From: Microbacterium sp. AB
GTDB taxonomy: Bacteria; Actinomycetota; Actinomycetes; Actinomycetales; Microbacteriaceae
Direction: 5' to 3'
NCBI RefSeq assembly: GCF_032878875.1
Contig: NZ_CP118157.1
Location: 1,488,001 to 1,552,000 of the forward strand
DNA: 64,000 nt
Shown here: piece after piece, positions 8,593 through 16,795 of the stretch
Layout: every line of letters begins with the position of its first letter
Numbering within the stretch: the stretch's first letter is position 1
The notes under the pieces: generated by a model
Databases searched by the model: none
Seen by the model: the letters and a program-made list of their open reading frames with translations, nothing else
What the model was told of the DNA's origin: nothing
Program-made: the position numbers and the translations under genes

Positions 8593-10089
8593 CTAGTGAC
8601 CGTGCCCGACGGGCGCGTCCTCCTGGTCCGCGGGCTTCCGGATGAAGAACGACAGGGCGACGGCCGCCACCGAGATGATCGCGGCGACGAGGAAGGCCAT
8701 GCGCGCCCCCGGCGCTCCCGCGGTGGCGGCGCTGAGGCCGGCGCTCTCCCCGTCGCGCAGGATGGACGAGTAGAGCGCGATGAGGATCGCGACGCCCGCG
8801 GCGCCCGCCACCTGCTGCAGCGTGTTGAGCACGGCGGAGCCGTGCGAGTACAGGTGACGTTCGAGCGAGCCGAGCGAGGCGGAGAAGAGCGGCGTGAACG
8901 ACATCGCCATGCCCACGGACATGACCGTCTGCACGGTCATGAGGACCCACCACGGCGTGTGCTCGGTCACGGTCGCGTAGAAGAACAGGGCGGCCGCCAC
9001 GATGATCGTCCCGGGCACGAGCAGCGTCCTCGGTCCCTTCGCGTCGTAGACGCGCCCCATGACGGGACCGAGGACGCCCATGAGGACGGACCCCGGGAGG
9101 AGGAGGAGCCCCGACTGCAGCGGGTCGAGCAGCACGACGTTCTGCAGGTACTGCGGCAGCAGCGTCAGCGTGCCGAACATCGACAGCGCCACGATCGACA
9201 TGATGACGACAGCGACCGTGAAGTTCCCCGACCGGAAGACGCGCAGGTCGAGCAGAGCGTCGTCCTTCCGCTGCAGGAGGAGCTGGCGCCAGACGAAGAG
9301 CACGAGGACCACGAGGCCGACGCCGAGCGCGATCGACCCCGTCACGGCGGGATCGACGCCCGGGTCGTCCGTCGTCTCGGTTCCGTGGCCGCCGCCGAAC
9401 TGGCTCAGTCCGTAGACGATCCCGCCGAACGCGAGAGCGGAGAGGATGATCGACGGCACGTCGATGGGCGCCTTCGTCGTCACGCCGAGGTTCGTCATCC
9501 ACTTCGCGCCGATCACGAGCGCGATGAGGGCGATGGGGAGGACGATGCCGAAGATCCACCGCCATCCGAGCGTGTCCAGGATGGCGCCCGACAGCGTGGG
9601 GCCGATCGCGGGTGCGAGGGAGATGACGAGGCCGACGCGGCCCATCATGCGGCCGCGCGAGTGCGGCGGGACCACGTTCATCATGGTCGTCATGAGCAGC
9701 GGCATCATGACGCCCGTGCCGGCCGCCTGGATGACGCGGCCCGCCAGGAGGGTCACGAATCCGGGGGCGAGGAGGCACACGAGCGTGCCGAGCGAGAACG
9801 CCGTCATCGCCGCGAGGAAGATCTGGCGCGTCGTGAAGCGCTGGAGGAGGAACCCGGTGGTCGGGATGACGACGGCCATCGTGAGCATGAAGGCGCTCGT
9901 GAGCCACTGGCCGAGCTCGGGGGCGAGCCCGAGGTCGGCGTTGAGGTGCGGGATCGCGATCCCCATCGTCGTCTCGTTCAGGATGGCGACGAAGGCGGCG
10001 ACGAGCAGGAGCCAGATGACCCGCATGCCCTTCGGATCGATCTCCTGCTGCTGATGCGCGCCGACGGCGCCGGTGTCGGTGGACGTCAT
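8593..10089 (-). CDS. DHA2-family multidrug efflux MFS transporter
   Basis: 498 aa with about 14 membrane helices, the size and layout of EmrB/QacA-type drug:H+ antiporters. Residues 1-25 are a soluble tail, helix 1 begins at MRVIWLLLVAAFVAILNETTM, and helices 4-5 carry GRVIQAAGTGVMMPLL and GPTLSGAILDTLGWRWIF, the DHA2 motif C region. The C-terminus is His/Gly-rich. An AGGAG stands upstream of the ATG. It is divergent from an ABC exporter gene (10220) with a shared 130-bp control region, suggesting both export related toxic compounds. Confidence 0.85.
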   Translation of the reverse strand: MTSTDTGAVGAHQQQEIDPKGMRVIWLLLVAAFVAILNETTMGIAIPHLNADLGLAPELGQWLTSAFMLTMAVVIPTTGFLLQRFTTRQIFLAAMTAFSLGTLVCLLAPGFVTLLAGRVIQAAGTGVMMPLLMTTMMNVVPPHSRGRMMGRVGLVISLAPAIGPTLSGAILDTLGWRWIFGIVLPIALIALVIGAKWMTNLGVTTKAPIDVPSIILSALAFGGIVYGLSQFGGGHGTETTDDPGVDPAVTGSIALGVGLVVLVLFVWRQLLLQRKDDALLDLRVFRSGNFTVAVVIMSIVALSMFGTLTLLPQYLQNVVLLDPLQSGLLLLPGSVLMGVLGPVMGRVYDAKGPRTLLVPGTIIVAAALFFYATVTEHTPWWVLMTVQTVMSVGMAMSFTPLFSASLGSLERHLYSHGSAVLNTLQQVAGAAGVAILIALYSSILRDGESAGLSAATAGAPGARMAFLVAAIISVAAVALSFFIRKPADQEDAPVGHGH

Positions 10090-10191
10090 GAGGCTCCTGG
10101 AGAGAGGGGAGAGGGCGTCGCTCCGTGAGTGACGGCGGGAGGAGAGTGCTCAGGGCAGACGTTCCAGCCTAACCGCCGCGCCCCCGGAGGC

Positions 10192-10207
10192 ATTCCCGAT
10201 CGGGGAT
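10192..10207. promoter_or_regulatory. Palindrome between divergent efflux genes
   Basis: ATTCCCGATCGGGGAT is a 16-bp palindrome with one mismatched pair, centred on CCCGATCGGG. It lies in the shared upstream region of the MFS pump and the ABC exporter, 13 nt before the first possible exporter start. It could be the operator of a dimeric regulator encoded elsewhere. GC-rich palindromes of this size can occur by chance. Confidence 0.35.
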
Positions 10208-10219
10208 GCGCGAATACGT

Positions 10220-12106
10220 ATGCTCTTTGACATGAGTATGGGTCAGGGGATGGGCGGTCGTCGTCGTCCGGTCGACGAGACGGCGCAGCGGCGGATCAAC
10301 GCCGAGGCGCCCGTGGTGCCCCGGCTCGGACGCCGCGTCGCCGCACTGTTCCGGCCCTACCGCGGGCGGATCGCCGTCACCGCCGTGCTCGTGATCGCGG
10401 GCGCGTCGCTCGGGGTGGTGCCGCCGCTCGTCGTCCAGCGCGTGTTCGACGACGCGCTCTTCCCGGTCGACGGCGGCGCGGTCGACATCCCCCTGCTCGT
10501 CCGCCTCGTCGTTCTCATGATCGCCCTGTACCTCGCCGGCGCGCTGGTCGGCGTGCTGCAGACCTGGTACACCTCCCGCATCGGCAATCGCGTGACGGGG
10601 GATCTGCGCGTTCGGATGTTCGATCACCTGCAGCGGATGGAGCTCGGCTTCTTCACGCGCACGAGGACGGGCGTCATCCAGTCCCGGCTGCAGAACGACG
10701 TCGGCGGCGTCTCCGGGGTGCTGACGAACACCGTCACGAGCATCCTCGGCAACACGGTGACCGTCGTCGCGTCGCTCGTCGCGATGATCCTCATCGACGG
10801 GCGGCTCACCCTCATCGCCCTCGTCATCATGCCGTTCCTCGTCGTCGTGCAGCGGCGGGTCGGGCAGGTGCGTGCGCGCATCGCCGCGCAGACGCAGCAG
10901 TCGCTCTCGGAGCTGACCGCCATCACGCAGGAGACGCTGAGCGTGTCGGGGATCCTCCTGTCGAAGTCGTTCAACCGGCAGCGGGCGGAGTCGGCGCGCT
11001 ACGCGGAGGAGAACGCGAACCAGATCAGCCTCCAGGTGAGGCAGGCGATGAGCGGCCAGGGCTTCTTCGCCGTCGTGCAGGTGCTCATGGCGTCCGTCCC
11101 CGCCGTCATCTACCTCGTCGCCGGCCTCCTCCTCGCCGGCGACGCGGGCCAGCTCACGGCGGGGACGATCGTCGCGTTCACGACGGTGCAGGCACGGCTG
11201 CTGCAGCCGCTCACGAGCCTGATGCGCGTCGCGCTCGACGTCCAGACCTCGTCGGCGCTGTTCGCGCGCATCTTCGAGTACCTCGACATGAGGCCGGCGA
11301 TCGCCGACGCCCCCGACGCGATCGACGTGGAGGACGCCCCCGGACCGATCGGGCGCGTGGAGTTCCGCGACGTGGTCTTCCGCTACCCGGATGCGGCGTC
11401 GGACGCCGTGCCCATCCTGCGGGGCGTGTCGTTCGTGGCCGAGCCGGGAGCGCACGTCGCGATCGTCGGGCCGTCCGGAGCCGGAAAGACGACCATGCTG
11501 TACCTGGCCCCGCGCCTGTACGAGGCGTCGGACGGCGAGGTGCTGTTCGGCGGGGAGGACGTGCGCCGTCTCACGCAGGAGTCGATCGTCGACCACATCG
11601 GCATCGTGTCGCAGGAGACCTACCTCTTCCACGCGACCGTGCGCGACAACCTCCGCTACGCCAAGCCCGACGCCTCGGACGAGGAGCTCGAGGAGGCATG
11701 CCGTCAGGCGAACATCCACCACATCGTCGAGGGGTTCGCGGACGGGTACGACACCGTGGTCGGCGAGCGCGGATACCGTCTGTCGGGCGGCGAGAAGCAG
11801 CGCATCGCCATCGCGCGGGTGCTGCTGAAGGACCCGCCCGTGCTGCTGCTCGACGAGGCCACGAGCGCGCTCGACACCGTCTCGGAGCGCATCGTGCAGG
11901 AGGCCATCGAGAACGCGGCCCGCGGGCGGACGACCATCTCGATCGCGCACCGGCTCTCCACGGTCGTCGACGCGGACGTCATCCACGTCGTCGACGCCGG
12001 CCGCATCGTCGAGTCGGGCACGCACGCCGCCCTCCTCGCGTCGGGCGGCCTGTACGCGGCGCTCGCCGCCGAGCAGCTCGCGGCGAGCCGCGACCTCGAG
12101 GACTGA
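10220..12106 (+). CDS. ABC exporter half-transporter (fused membrane and ATPase domains)
   Basis: 628 aa, the usual size for an MsbA/LmrA-type half exporter working as a dimer. Residues ~35-335 hold six helices of the type I exporter domain; the nucleotide-binding domain follows (~355-620) with Walker A GPSGAGKTT, Q-loop IVSQETYLFHATV, signature LSGGEKQRIA and Walker B VLLLDEATSA, and the H-loop IAHRLST. All ATPase motifs are intact. Substrate unknown; drugs or lipids are likely. ATG codons at 10220 and 10232 both fit and neither has a strong ribosome binding site. It diverges from the DHA2 pump. Confidence 0.88.
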   Translation: MLFDMSMGQGMGGRRRPVDETAQRRINAEAPVVPRLGRRVAALFRPYRGRIAVTAVLVIAGASLGVVPPLVVQRVFDDALFPVDGGAVDIPLLVRLVVLMIALYLAGALVGVLQTWYTSRIGNRVTGDLRVRMFDHLQRMELGFFTRTRTGVIQSRLQNDVGGVSGVLTNTVTSILGNTVTVVASLVAMILIDGRLTLIALVIMPFLVVVQRRVGQVRARIAAQTQQSLSELTAITQETLSVSGILLSKSFNRQRAESARYAEENANQISLQVRQAMSGQGFFAVVQVLMASVPAVIYLVAGLLLAGDAGQLTAGTIVAFTTVQARLLQPLTSLMRVALDVQTSSALFARIFEYLDMRPAIADAPDAIDVEDAPGPIGRVEFRDVVFRYPDAASDAVPILRGVSFVAEPGAHVAIVGPSGAGKTTMLYLAPRLYEASDGEVLFGGEDVRRLTQESIVDHIGIVSQETYLFHATVRDNLRYAKPDASDEELEEACRQANIHHIVEGFADGYDTVVGERGYRLSGGEKQRIAIARVLLKDPPVLLLDEATSALDTVSERIVQEAIENAARGRTTISIAHRLSTVVDADVIHVVDAGRIVESGTHAALLASGGLYAALAAEQLAASRDLED

Positions 12107-12121
12107 GCGCGAGAGGCGTCC

Positions 12122-12136
12122 CGCCGGCTTCCGGCG
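12122..12136. terminator. Hairpin between convergent ABC exporter and glycosyltransferase genes
   Basis: CGCCGG-CTT-CCGGCG forms a 6-bp GC-only stem with a 3-nt loop in the 49-bp gap between two convergent genes. No T-run follows, so it is at best a weak terminator. Confidence 0.35.
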
Positions 12137-12155
12137 AAGGTCGTCGCTCGGCCGG

Positions 12156-13058
12156 TCAGACGGGGGAGGCGAGCGCCTGGACCTCGTGCGCGAACGCGGC
12201 CAGGCGCGATCGCAGGGACGCGTCGGGATGGGCGTCTGCGATCGTCTGCAGCCGCGGGACGTCCATGCGGAGGATCTGTCCCGCTCGCGCCCGTCGCGCG
12301 GGATCGTGCGCGGCGAGGACGGCGAGGCCGTCGCGCATGGCCTCGAGGCACGCGAGGAACACGTCGCCGTCCGCCTCGCGTTGCGTGATCGACGTGCCGT
12401 CCGCCCGGACGCGCCACTGCACGACGACGTCGGGGAGCACGTCGAAGGCCCGGGCCAGCGTGTACATCCGCTGGGCGACGGCCTGATCCTCGTACAGCAC
12501 GCCCTCCGGGAAGCGCAGACCGTGCGCGCGCCAGAACGCCGTGCGCGAGACCTTCGACCAGGCGACGACGTTGCCGGTCGCCTCGGGATGCCCGTCGAGC
12601 GTCACGCCCGTGCGGCGGGGGCTCGTCGCCTCGGCGACCCAGGGCTGCACGGGGCCGGGAAGGTAGCCGTCCCCGTCGGGACGCAGGCGCACGTACGCGC
12701 CGACGGCGAGGTCGCTGCCGCTCTCCTCGAGCGAGCCCACGAGCAGCTCGAGGGCGCGAGGGGTCATGACGTCGTCGGCGTCGAGGAACCCCAGGTACGG
12801 GGTCTCGACGAGATCGAGCGCCGTGTTGCGGGCGGCTCCGAGCCCGCGCCGGCGTCCGTGCGGCACGAGGCGGAAGCGATCGTCGAGGTCGGCGTAGCGG
12901 GCGAAGACCGCGCCCGTGCCGTCCCCGGACCCGTCGTCGACGAGGAGGGCGCGCCAGGCGACGAGGGTCTGCGCCCGCAGCGAGTCCAGGGCCGCCGGCG
13001 CGAACTCGGCGATGTTCCACCCCGGGACGATGACGGTCACGAGCGGCGGACGGATCAC
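12156..13058 (-). CDS. Family 2 glycosyltransferase
   Basis: 300 aa, GT-A fold. The N-terminus VTVIVPGWNIAEF, then LLVDDGSGDGT (~residues 39-49, nucleotide-binding Asp pair) and LGFLDADDVMTPRALELL (~residues 88-105, DxD metal motif) are standard GT2 signatures. A later GVLYEDQAVAQRMY contains the likely catalytic ED. No transmembrane helix is seen, so it probably acts at the cytoplasmic face on a cell-wall polymer or glycolipid. The start is the GTG at 13058; a TAGCCT hexamer 6 nt upstream suggests a leaderless transcript. Confidence 0.85.
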   Translation of the reverse strand: MIRPPLVTVIVPGWNIAEFAPAALDSLRAQTLVAWRALLVDDGSGDGTGAVFARYADLDDRFRLVPHGRRRGLGAARNTALDLVETPYLGFLDADDVMTPRALELLVGSLEESGSDLAVGAYVRLRPDGDGYLPGPVQPWVAEATSPRRTGVTLDGHPEATGNVVAWSKVSRTAFWRAHGLRFPEGVLYEDQAVAQRMYTLARAFDVLPDVVVQWRVRADGTSITQREADGDVFLACLEAMRDGLAVLAAHDPARRARAGQILRMDVPRLQTIADAHPDASLRSRLAAFAHEVQALASPV

Positions 13059-13103
13059 GGGTCGAGGCTAGCGCCCGACGGGAGCACAGGGCCCCTCGTG
13101 GCG

Positions 13104-14234
13104 TCATCGGACGGCTGCGACCGCGTCGGCCACGGCGTCGGCGACCGCGTCGAGGGAGCCTCGGTGCGTGTGGGGGAGCGTGAAGCGCACCGACGTCTGG
13201 GCGAGCTCCGGAGGGATGCCGAGCGCGACGAGCACATGCGACGGCTCGTCGCTCCCGGCGGCGCACGCCGAGCCGCTGGACGACACGACGCCCCGGCGTT
13301 CCAGCTCCAGCAGCACGGCCTCGCCGCTCGTCCCGGCGAACGTGAAGCTCGCGGTGCCCGGGAGGCGCGCGGTCGGATGGCCGGTGAGGCGCGCGGAGGG
13401 CACGCGGGCCAGGACGCGGTCGACGAACCCGTCGCGGACGGCGGCCACGTGCTCCGCGCGCCCGGCGCGCTCGGACTCGGCCAGCTCGAGCGCGACGGCG
13501 AAGCCCACGGCGTCGGCGACGGGCTCCGTGCCGCTGCGCCGGCCGCGCTGCTGCCCGCCGCCGTGCAGCAGAGGCTCGAGCGGGATGCGCCCGCGCACCG
13601 CGAGCACGCCCGTCCCCTTCGGCGCGCCCAGCTTGTGCCCGGCGAGCGCGATGGCGTCGGCGCCCGTGTCGCGCAGCGGCAGCCATCCCGCCGCCTGCAC
13701 CGCGTCGAGGTGGAACGGCACGCGACGCTCGTGCGCGACGGCTGCGAGGGCCGGGGCGTCCTGCACCGTTCCGATCTCGTTGTTGGCCAGGCCGACGGAG
13801 ACGACCGCCGTGTCGTCGCGGACGGCTTCCGCGAGGCCGCCGGGATCGACCCGGCCCGTCCCGTCGACGGGGACGAGCGTGACGTCGAACCCGTGGAACC
13901 GCTCCAGATACGCGGCGGACGCGAGGATCGACTCGTGCTCGATCGGCGTCGCGACGACGTGCCGGGCGCCGCGGGACTCCAGGGCGGCGAGCGAGACGCC
14001 CTTGACGGCCAGGTTGTTCGCCTCGGTGCCGCCCGAGGTGAAGACGACGTCGCCGCGACGCATCCCCAGCACGGCCGCCACGCGCCCCCGTGCGTCTTCA
14101 AGCGCCGTCGCCGCACGCTCGCCGACCGTGTGACGGCTCGACGGGTTCCCGAACTCGTCCGTGAGGTACGGCGTCATCGCCTCGAGCACCTCGGCGCGGA
14201 CGGGCGTCGTGGCGGCGTTGTCCAGGTAGAGCAT
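13104..14234 (-). CDS. NifS/IscS-type cysteine desulfurase of the NAD operon
   Basis: 376 aa PLP enzyme removing sulfur from cysteine. YLDNAATTPVR starts the protein; SGGTEANNLAVKG, the His motif PIEHESI, the PLP lysine in LAGHKLGAPKGTG (~residue 203) and the sulfur-accepting cysteine in SSSGSACAAGSDEPSHVL (~residue 328) are all present. It is the last gene of nrtR-nadA-nadB-nadC, 10 nt after nadC. By context it probably builds the [4Fe-4S] cluster of NadA; it may also serve tRNA thiolation. NifS-like proteins in nad operons are known from other bacteria. Confidence 0.9.
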   Translation of the reverse strand: MLYLDNAATTPVRAEVLEAMTPYLTDEFGNPSSRHTVGERAATALEDARGRVAAVLGMRRGDVVFTSGGTEANNLAVKGVSLAALESRGARHVVATPIEHESILASAAYLERFHGFDVTLVPVDGTGRVDPGGLAEAVRDDTAVVSVGLANNEIGTVQDAPALAAVAHERRVPFHLDAVQAAGWLPLRDTGADAIALAGHKLGAPKGTGVLAVRGRIPLEPLLHGGGQQRGRRSGTEPVADAVGFAVALELAESERAGRAEHVAAVRDGFVDRVLARVPSARLTGHPTARLPGTASFTFAGTSGEAVLLELERRGVVSSSGSACAAGSDEPSHVLVALGIPPELAQTSVRFTLPHTHRGSLDAVADAVADAVAAVR

Positions 14235-14244
14235 CGTGCGCGGC

Positions 14245-15096
14245 TCAGCCGACGCGGACGTCGAGGCCGAGGTCGATCGCGGGCGCCGAGTGGGTGAGCG
14301 CGCCCACGGAGACGACGTCGACGCCGGTCCCGGCGACGGCGCGCACGGTCTCGAGGTCGACGCCGCCCGACGCCTCCACCACGGCTCGGCCCGCGACGAC
14401 GGCGACGCCGCGCCGCAGGTCGCCGAGGGCGAAGTTGTCGAGCATGATCGTGTGGACGCCGGCCGCGATCACGGGCTCGATCTGGTCGAGGCCGTCGACC
14501 TCGACCTCGACGTGCGTCGTGTGCGGCAGCCGCGCGATGGCCTCGCGCAGCGCCGTCGTCAGGTCGCGGCCTCCTGCGGTGAGCACGGCGAGGTGGTTGT
14601 CCTTGGCCATGACCGCGTCCGACAGCGAGTGGCGGTGATTGAAGCCGCCGCCGGATCGCACGGCGTGACGCTCGAACGCGCGCAGGCCCGGCGTCGTCTT
14701 CCTCGTGTCGACGATGCGCGCATGGGTGCCGGCCGTCTCCGCGACGAACCGGGCGGTGAGCGTCGCGACGCCGCTCATCCGCTGCGCGAAGTTCAGCCCG
14801 ATCCGCTCGGCGGTGAGGATGCCGATGGCAGGCCCCGCGACCGTCGCGAGGACGGATCCGGTGGCGAACCGCGTGCCGTCGTCGACGAGCGCGTCGACCG
14901 AGATGCGCGGATCGGTCAGCCGGAACGCCGCCGCGAACACGTCGCCGCCGCTGAACACCCCGGGCTCGCGGGCGACCAGAGACGCCGTCGCGGTCGCGTC
15001 CGCGGGGATGAGCGCGGCGCTCGTGACGTCGCCCCAGGGCGCGTCCTCGGCGAGGGCGGCGCGCACCGCGGCGTCGACGACGGCCCGGGTCAGCAC
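14245..15096 (-). CDS. nadC: Nicotinate-nucleotide diphosphorylase (quinolinate phosphoribosyltransferase)
   Basis: 283 aa. It converts quinolinate and PRPP to nicotinate mononucleotide, CO2 and PPi. Visible family motifs are EDAPWGDVTSAAL (~residues 17-29), NFAQRMSGVAT (~residue 105), DTRKTTPGLRAFERHAVRSGGGFNHRHSL (positions ~130-158, substrate-binding Arg, Lys and His), and MLDNF then EASGG near the C-terminus. The start is taken as the GTG at 15096, giving the usual length. A 142-nt gap separates it from nadB, unlike the overlapping nadA-nadB junction. Confidence 0.93.
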   Translation of the reverse strand: MLTRAVVDAAVRAALAEDAPWGDVTSAALIPADATATASLVAREPGVFSGGDVFAAAFRLTDPRISVDALVDDGTRFATGSVLATVAGPAIGILTAERIGLNFAQRMSGVATLTARFVAETAGTHARIVDTRKTTPGLRAFERHAVRSGGGFNHRHSLSDAVMAKDNHLAVLTAGGRDLTTALREAIARLPHTTHVEVEVDGLDQIEPVIAAGVHTIMLDNFALGDLRRGVAVVAGRAVVEASGGVDLETVRAVAGTGVDVVSVGALTHSAPAIDLGLDVRVG

Positions 15097-15238
15097 GACG
15101 CCGCCCGCGGGGGATCGGCACGACGCAGGAGCTCCGCCGCCCGGCGTCGGATCACGGCGCGGGATTCCGCGCGCGGCATCGATCCGGGCGCGGACGTCTC
15201 CTGCGTTGTGCGGCGGCGACGCCGCCGAGACCGGGGCG
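15097..15238. other. Gap between nadB and nadC
   Basis: 142 nt inside an otherwise tightly packed minus-strand operon. On the minus strand an ATG near 15176 opens a short arginine-rich frame of 29 codons that ends at 15090, overlapping the nadC start. It looks like chance coding, though it could be a translational leader. No terminator is evident. Confidence 0.3.
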
Positions 15239-16795
15239 TCATCGTGTCCCGGCCGCGGCGAGCTCGGCGGCCGCCGCGCGAAGAGGGCGGGCGTCGGCGC
15301 GGAAGTGCGCGCCGACGGACGTCGTGCGGGCGAGTGCGGCCCGTGTCGTCTCGTGCGCCACCGTGAGGAGGCTCACGTCCTCGTGCGCGCGGACGCTCCG
15401 GGGAGCGGGAGCCCGGGACAGCCATCCTGCGATCACGGACGCGGCGTGCGCGAGGCCCGCGTCGTCGCGCACGAGCCCGACGTGCTCCCACATGAGCCGC
15501 TGCAGCGCCTGGCGGGAGAACCTCGGCCCGGCCGATGCGGACGTCCCGCCGATGCGCGTGGCGGGCCCGGATCCGGCCGCTGCTGCGCCGGTCCTCCCGC
15601 CCCGCGCTGCGGTGCGCGATGCTCCGCGCACCCCCGAGGCGATCGCGGCGGCGGCGCGCGCGCCGAACACGGCGCCTTCGAGCAGGGAGTTCGAGGCGAG
15701 GCGGTTGGCGCCGTGCACCCCCGTGCGCGCGCACTCGCCGACCGCGTACAGACCGGGGAGGGTCGTGCGTCCGTCGACGTCGGTCGCGACCCCGCCCATG
15801 AGGTAGTGCGCGGCCGGCGCGACGGGGACGGGGTCCCGCGCCCAGTCGATGCCGCGCTCGCGCATCGCCGCGGAGACGGTCGGGAAGCGCTCCTCGAGCA
15901 GGTCTCTCCCGAGCGCGGTGGCGTCGAGGTGCACGGGACGTCCTCCCTGCGACGCCATCCGCCGCGCGATGCTCCGCGCGACGACGTCGCGCGGAGCGAG
16001 CTCGCCGTCGGGATGCTCGTCGAAGGCGAACCGGCGGCCGTCGTCGTCGATGAGGACCGCGCCCTCTCCGCGGACGGCCTCCGACACGAGGAACGGCGCG
16101 CCGGCCGCGAGCACGGTCGGATGGAACTGCACGAACTCGAGGTCGGACACCGCGGCGCCCGCCCGCAGCGCCGCCGCGATGCCATCGGCGGTGGCGACGA
16201 GGGGGTTCGTCGTCCGCGCGTAGAGCTGGCCCGCGCCGCCCGTGGCCAGCACCACGGCATCCGCGCTGAGCGTCCGGACCCCGCCGTCGACGAGCACGCG
16301 AGCGCCTCCGATCCCGTCGTCCTCGCCCACGAGGTCGACGAGGAACGCGTGCTCGACGATCCGGACCCCCGCCGCCCGCACGGCCGAGACGAGCGCGTCC
16401 TCGATCGCGCGGCCCGTCGCATCCCCTCCCGCGTGCAGGATGCGCGGCGACGAGTGCGCTGCCTCGAGGCCGCGGCGCAGCCGGCCGTCGCCGTCCCGGT
16501 CGAAGGCGACGCCGAGCGCGATGAGGTCGCGCACCCTCTGCGGCCCCTCCGTGACGAGCACCTCCGCGGCCGGGCCGTCGCCCAGTCCCGCTCCCGCCGA
16601 CAGGGTGTCGGCGAGGTGGTCCTCGACGCGGTCGTCGTCGAAGAGCGCGGCGGCGATCCCGCCCTGCGCGCAGCGTGTGGTGGAGTCGGAGACGGCGCCC
16701 TTCGTGACGAGCGCGACGTCGACCCCCGCGCGGGCGGCGTGCAGGGCGGTCGTGAGGCCCGCGACGCCGCTGCCCGCGACGATCGCGGTCGTCAT
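15239..16795 (-). CDS. nadB: L-aspartate oxidase
   Basis: 518 aa flavoprotein oxidising L-aspartate to iminoaspartate, the first step of bacterial de novo NAD synthesis. The FAD motif VAGSGVAGLTTALHAARAG opens the protein, followed by TTRCAQGGIAAAL (~residue 41), LEFVQFHPTVL (~residue 215), EAVRGEGAVL and the tail motif GLYAVGECARTGVHGANRL (~residue 345-363). It belongs to the same superfamily as FrdA but lacks the covalent-FAD SHT motif. The ATG at 16795 overlaps the nadA stop (ATGA). The linker at residues ~390-425 is Ala/Gly-rich and unusual but in frame. Confidence 0.93.
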   Translation of the reverse strand: MTTAIVAGSGVAGLTTALHAARAGVDVALVTKGAVSDSTTRCAQGGIAAALFDDDRVEDHLADTLSAGAGLGDGPAAEVLVTEGPQRVRDLIALGVAFDRDGDGRLRRGLEAAHSSPRILHAGGDATGRAIEDALVSAVRAAGVRIVEHAFLVDLVGEDDGIGGARVLVDGGVRTLSADAVVLATGGAGQLYARTTNPLVATADGIAAALRAGAAVSDLEFVQFHPTVLAAGAPFLVSEAVRGEGAVLIDDDGRRFAFDEHPDGELAPRDVVARSIARRMASQGGRPVHLDATALGRDLLEERFPTVSAAMRERGIDWARDPVPVAPAAHYLMGGVATDVDGRTTLPGLYAVGECARTGVHGANRLASNSLLEGAVFGARAAAAIASGVRGASRTAARGGRTGAAAAGSGPATRIGGTSASAGPRFSRQALQRLMWEHVGLVRDDAGLAHAASVIAGWLSRAPAPRSVRAHEDVSLLTVAHETTRAALARTTSVGAHFRADARPLRAAAAELAAAGTR

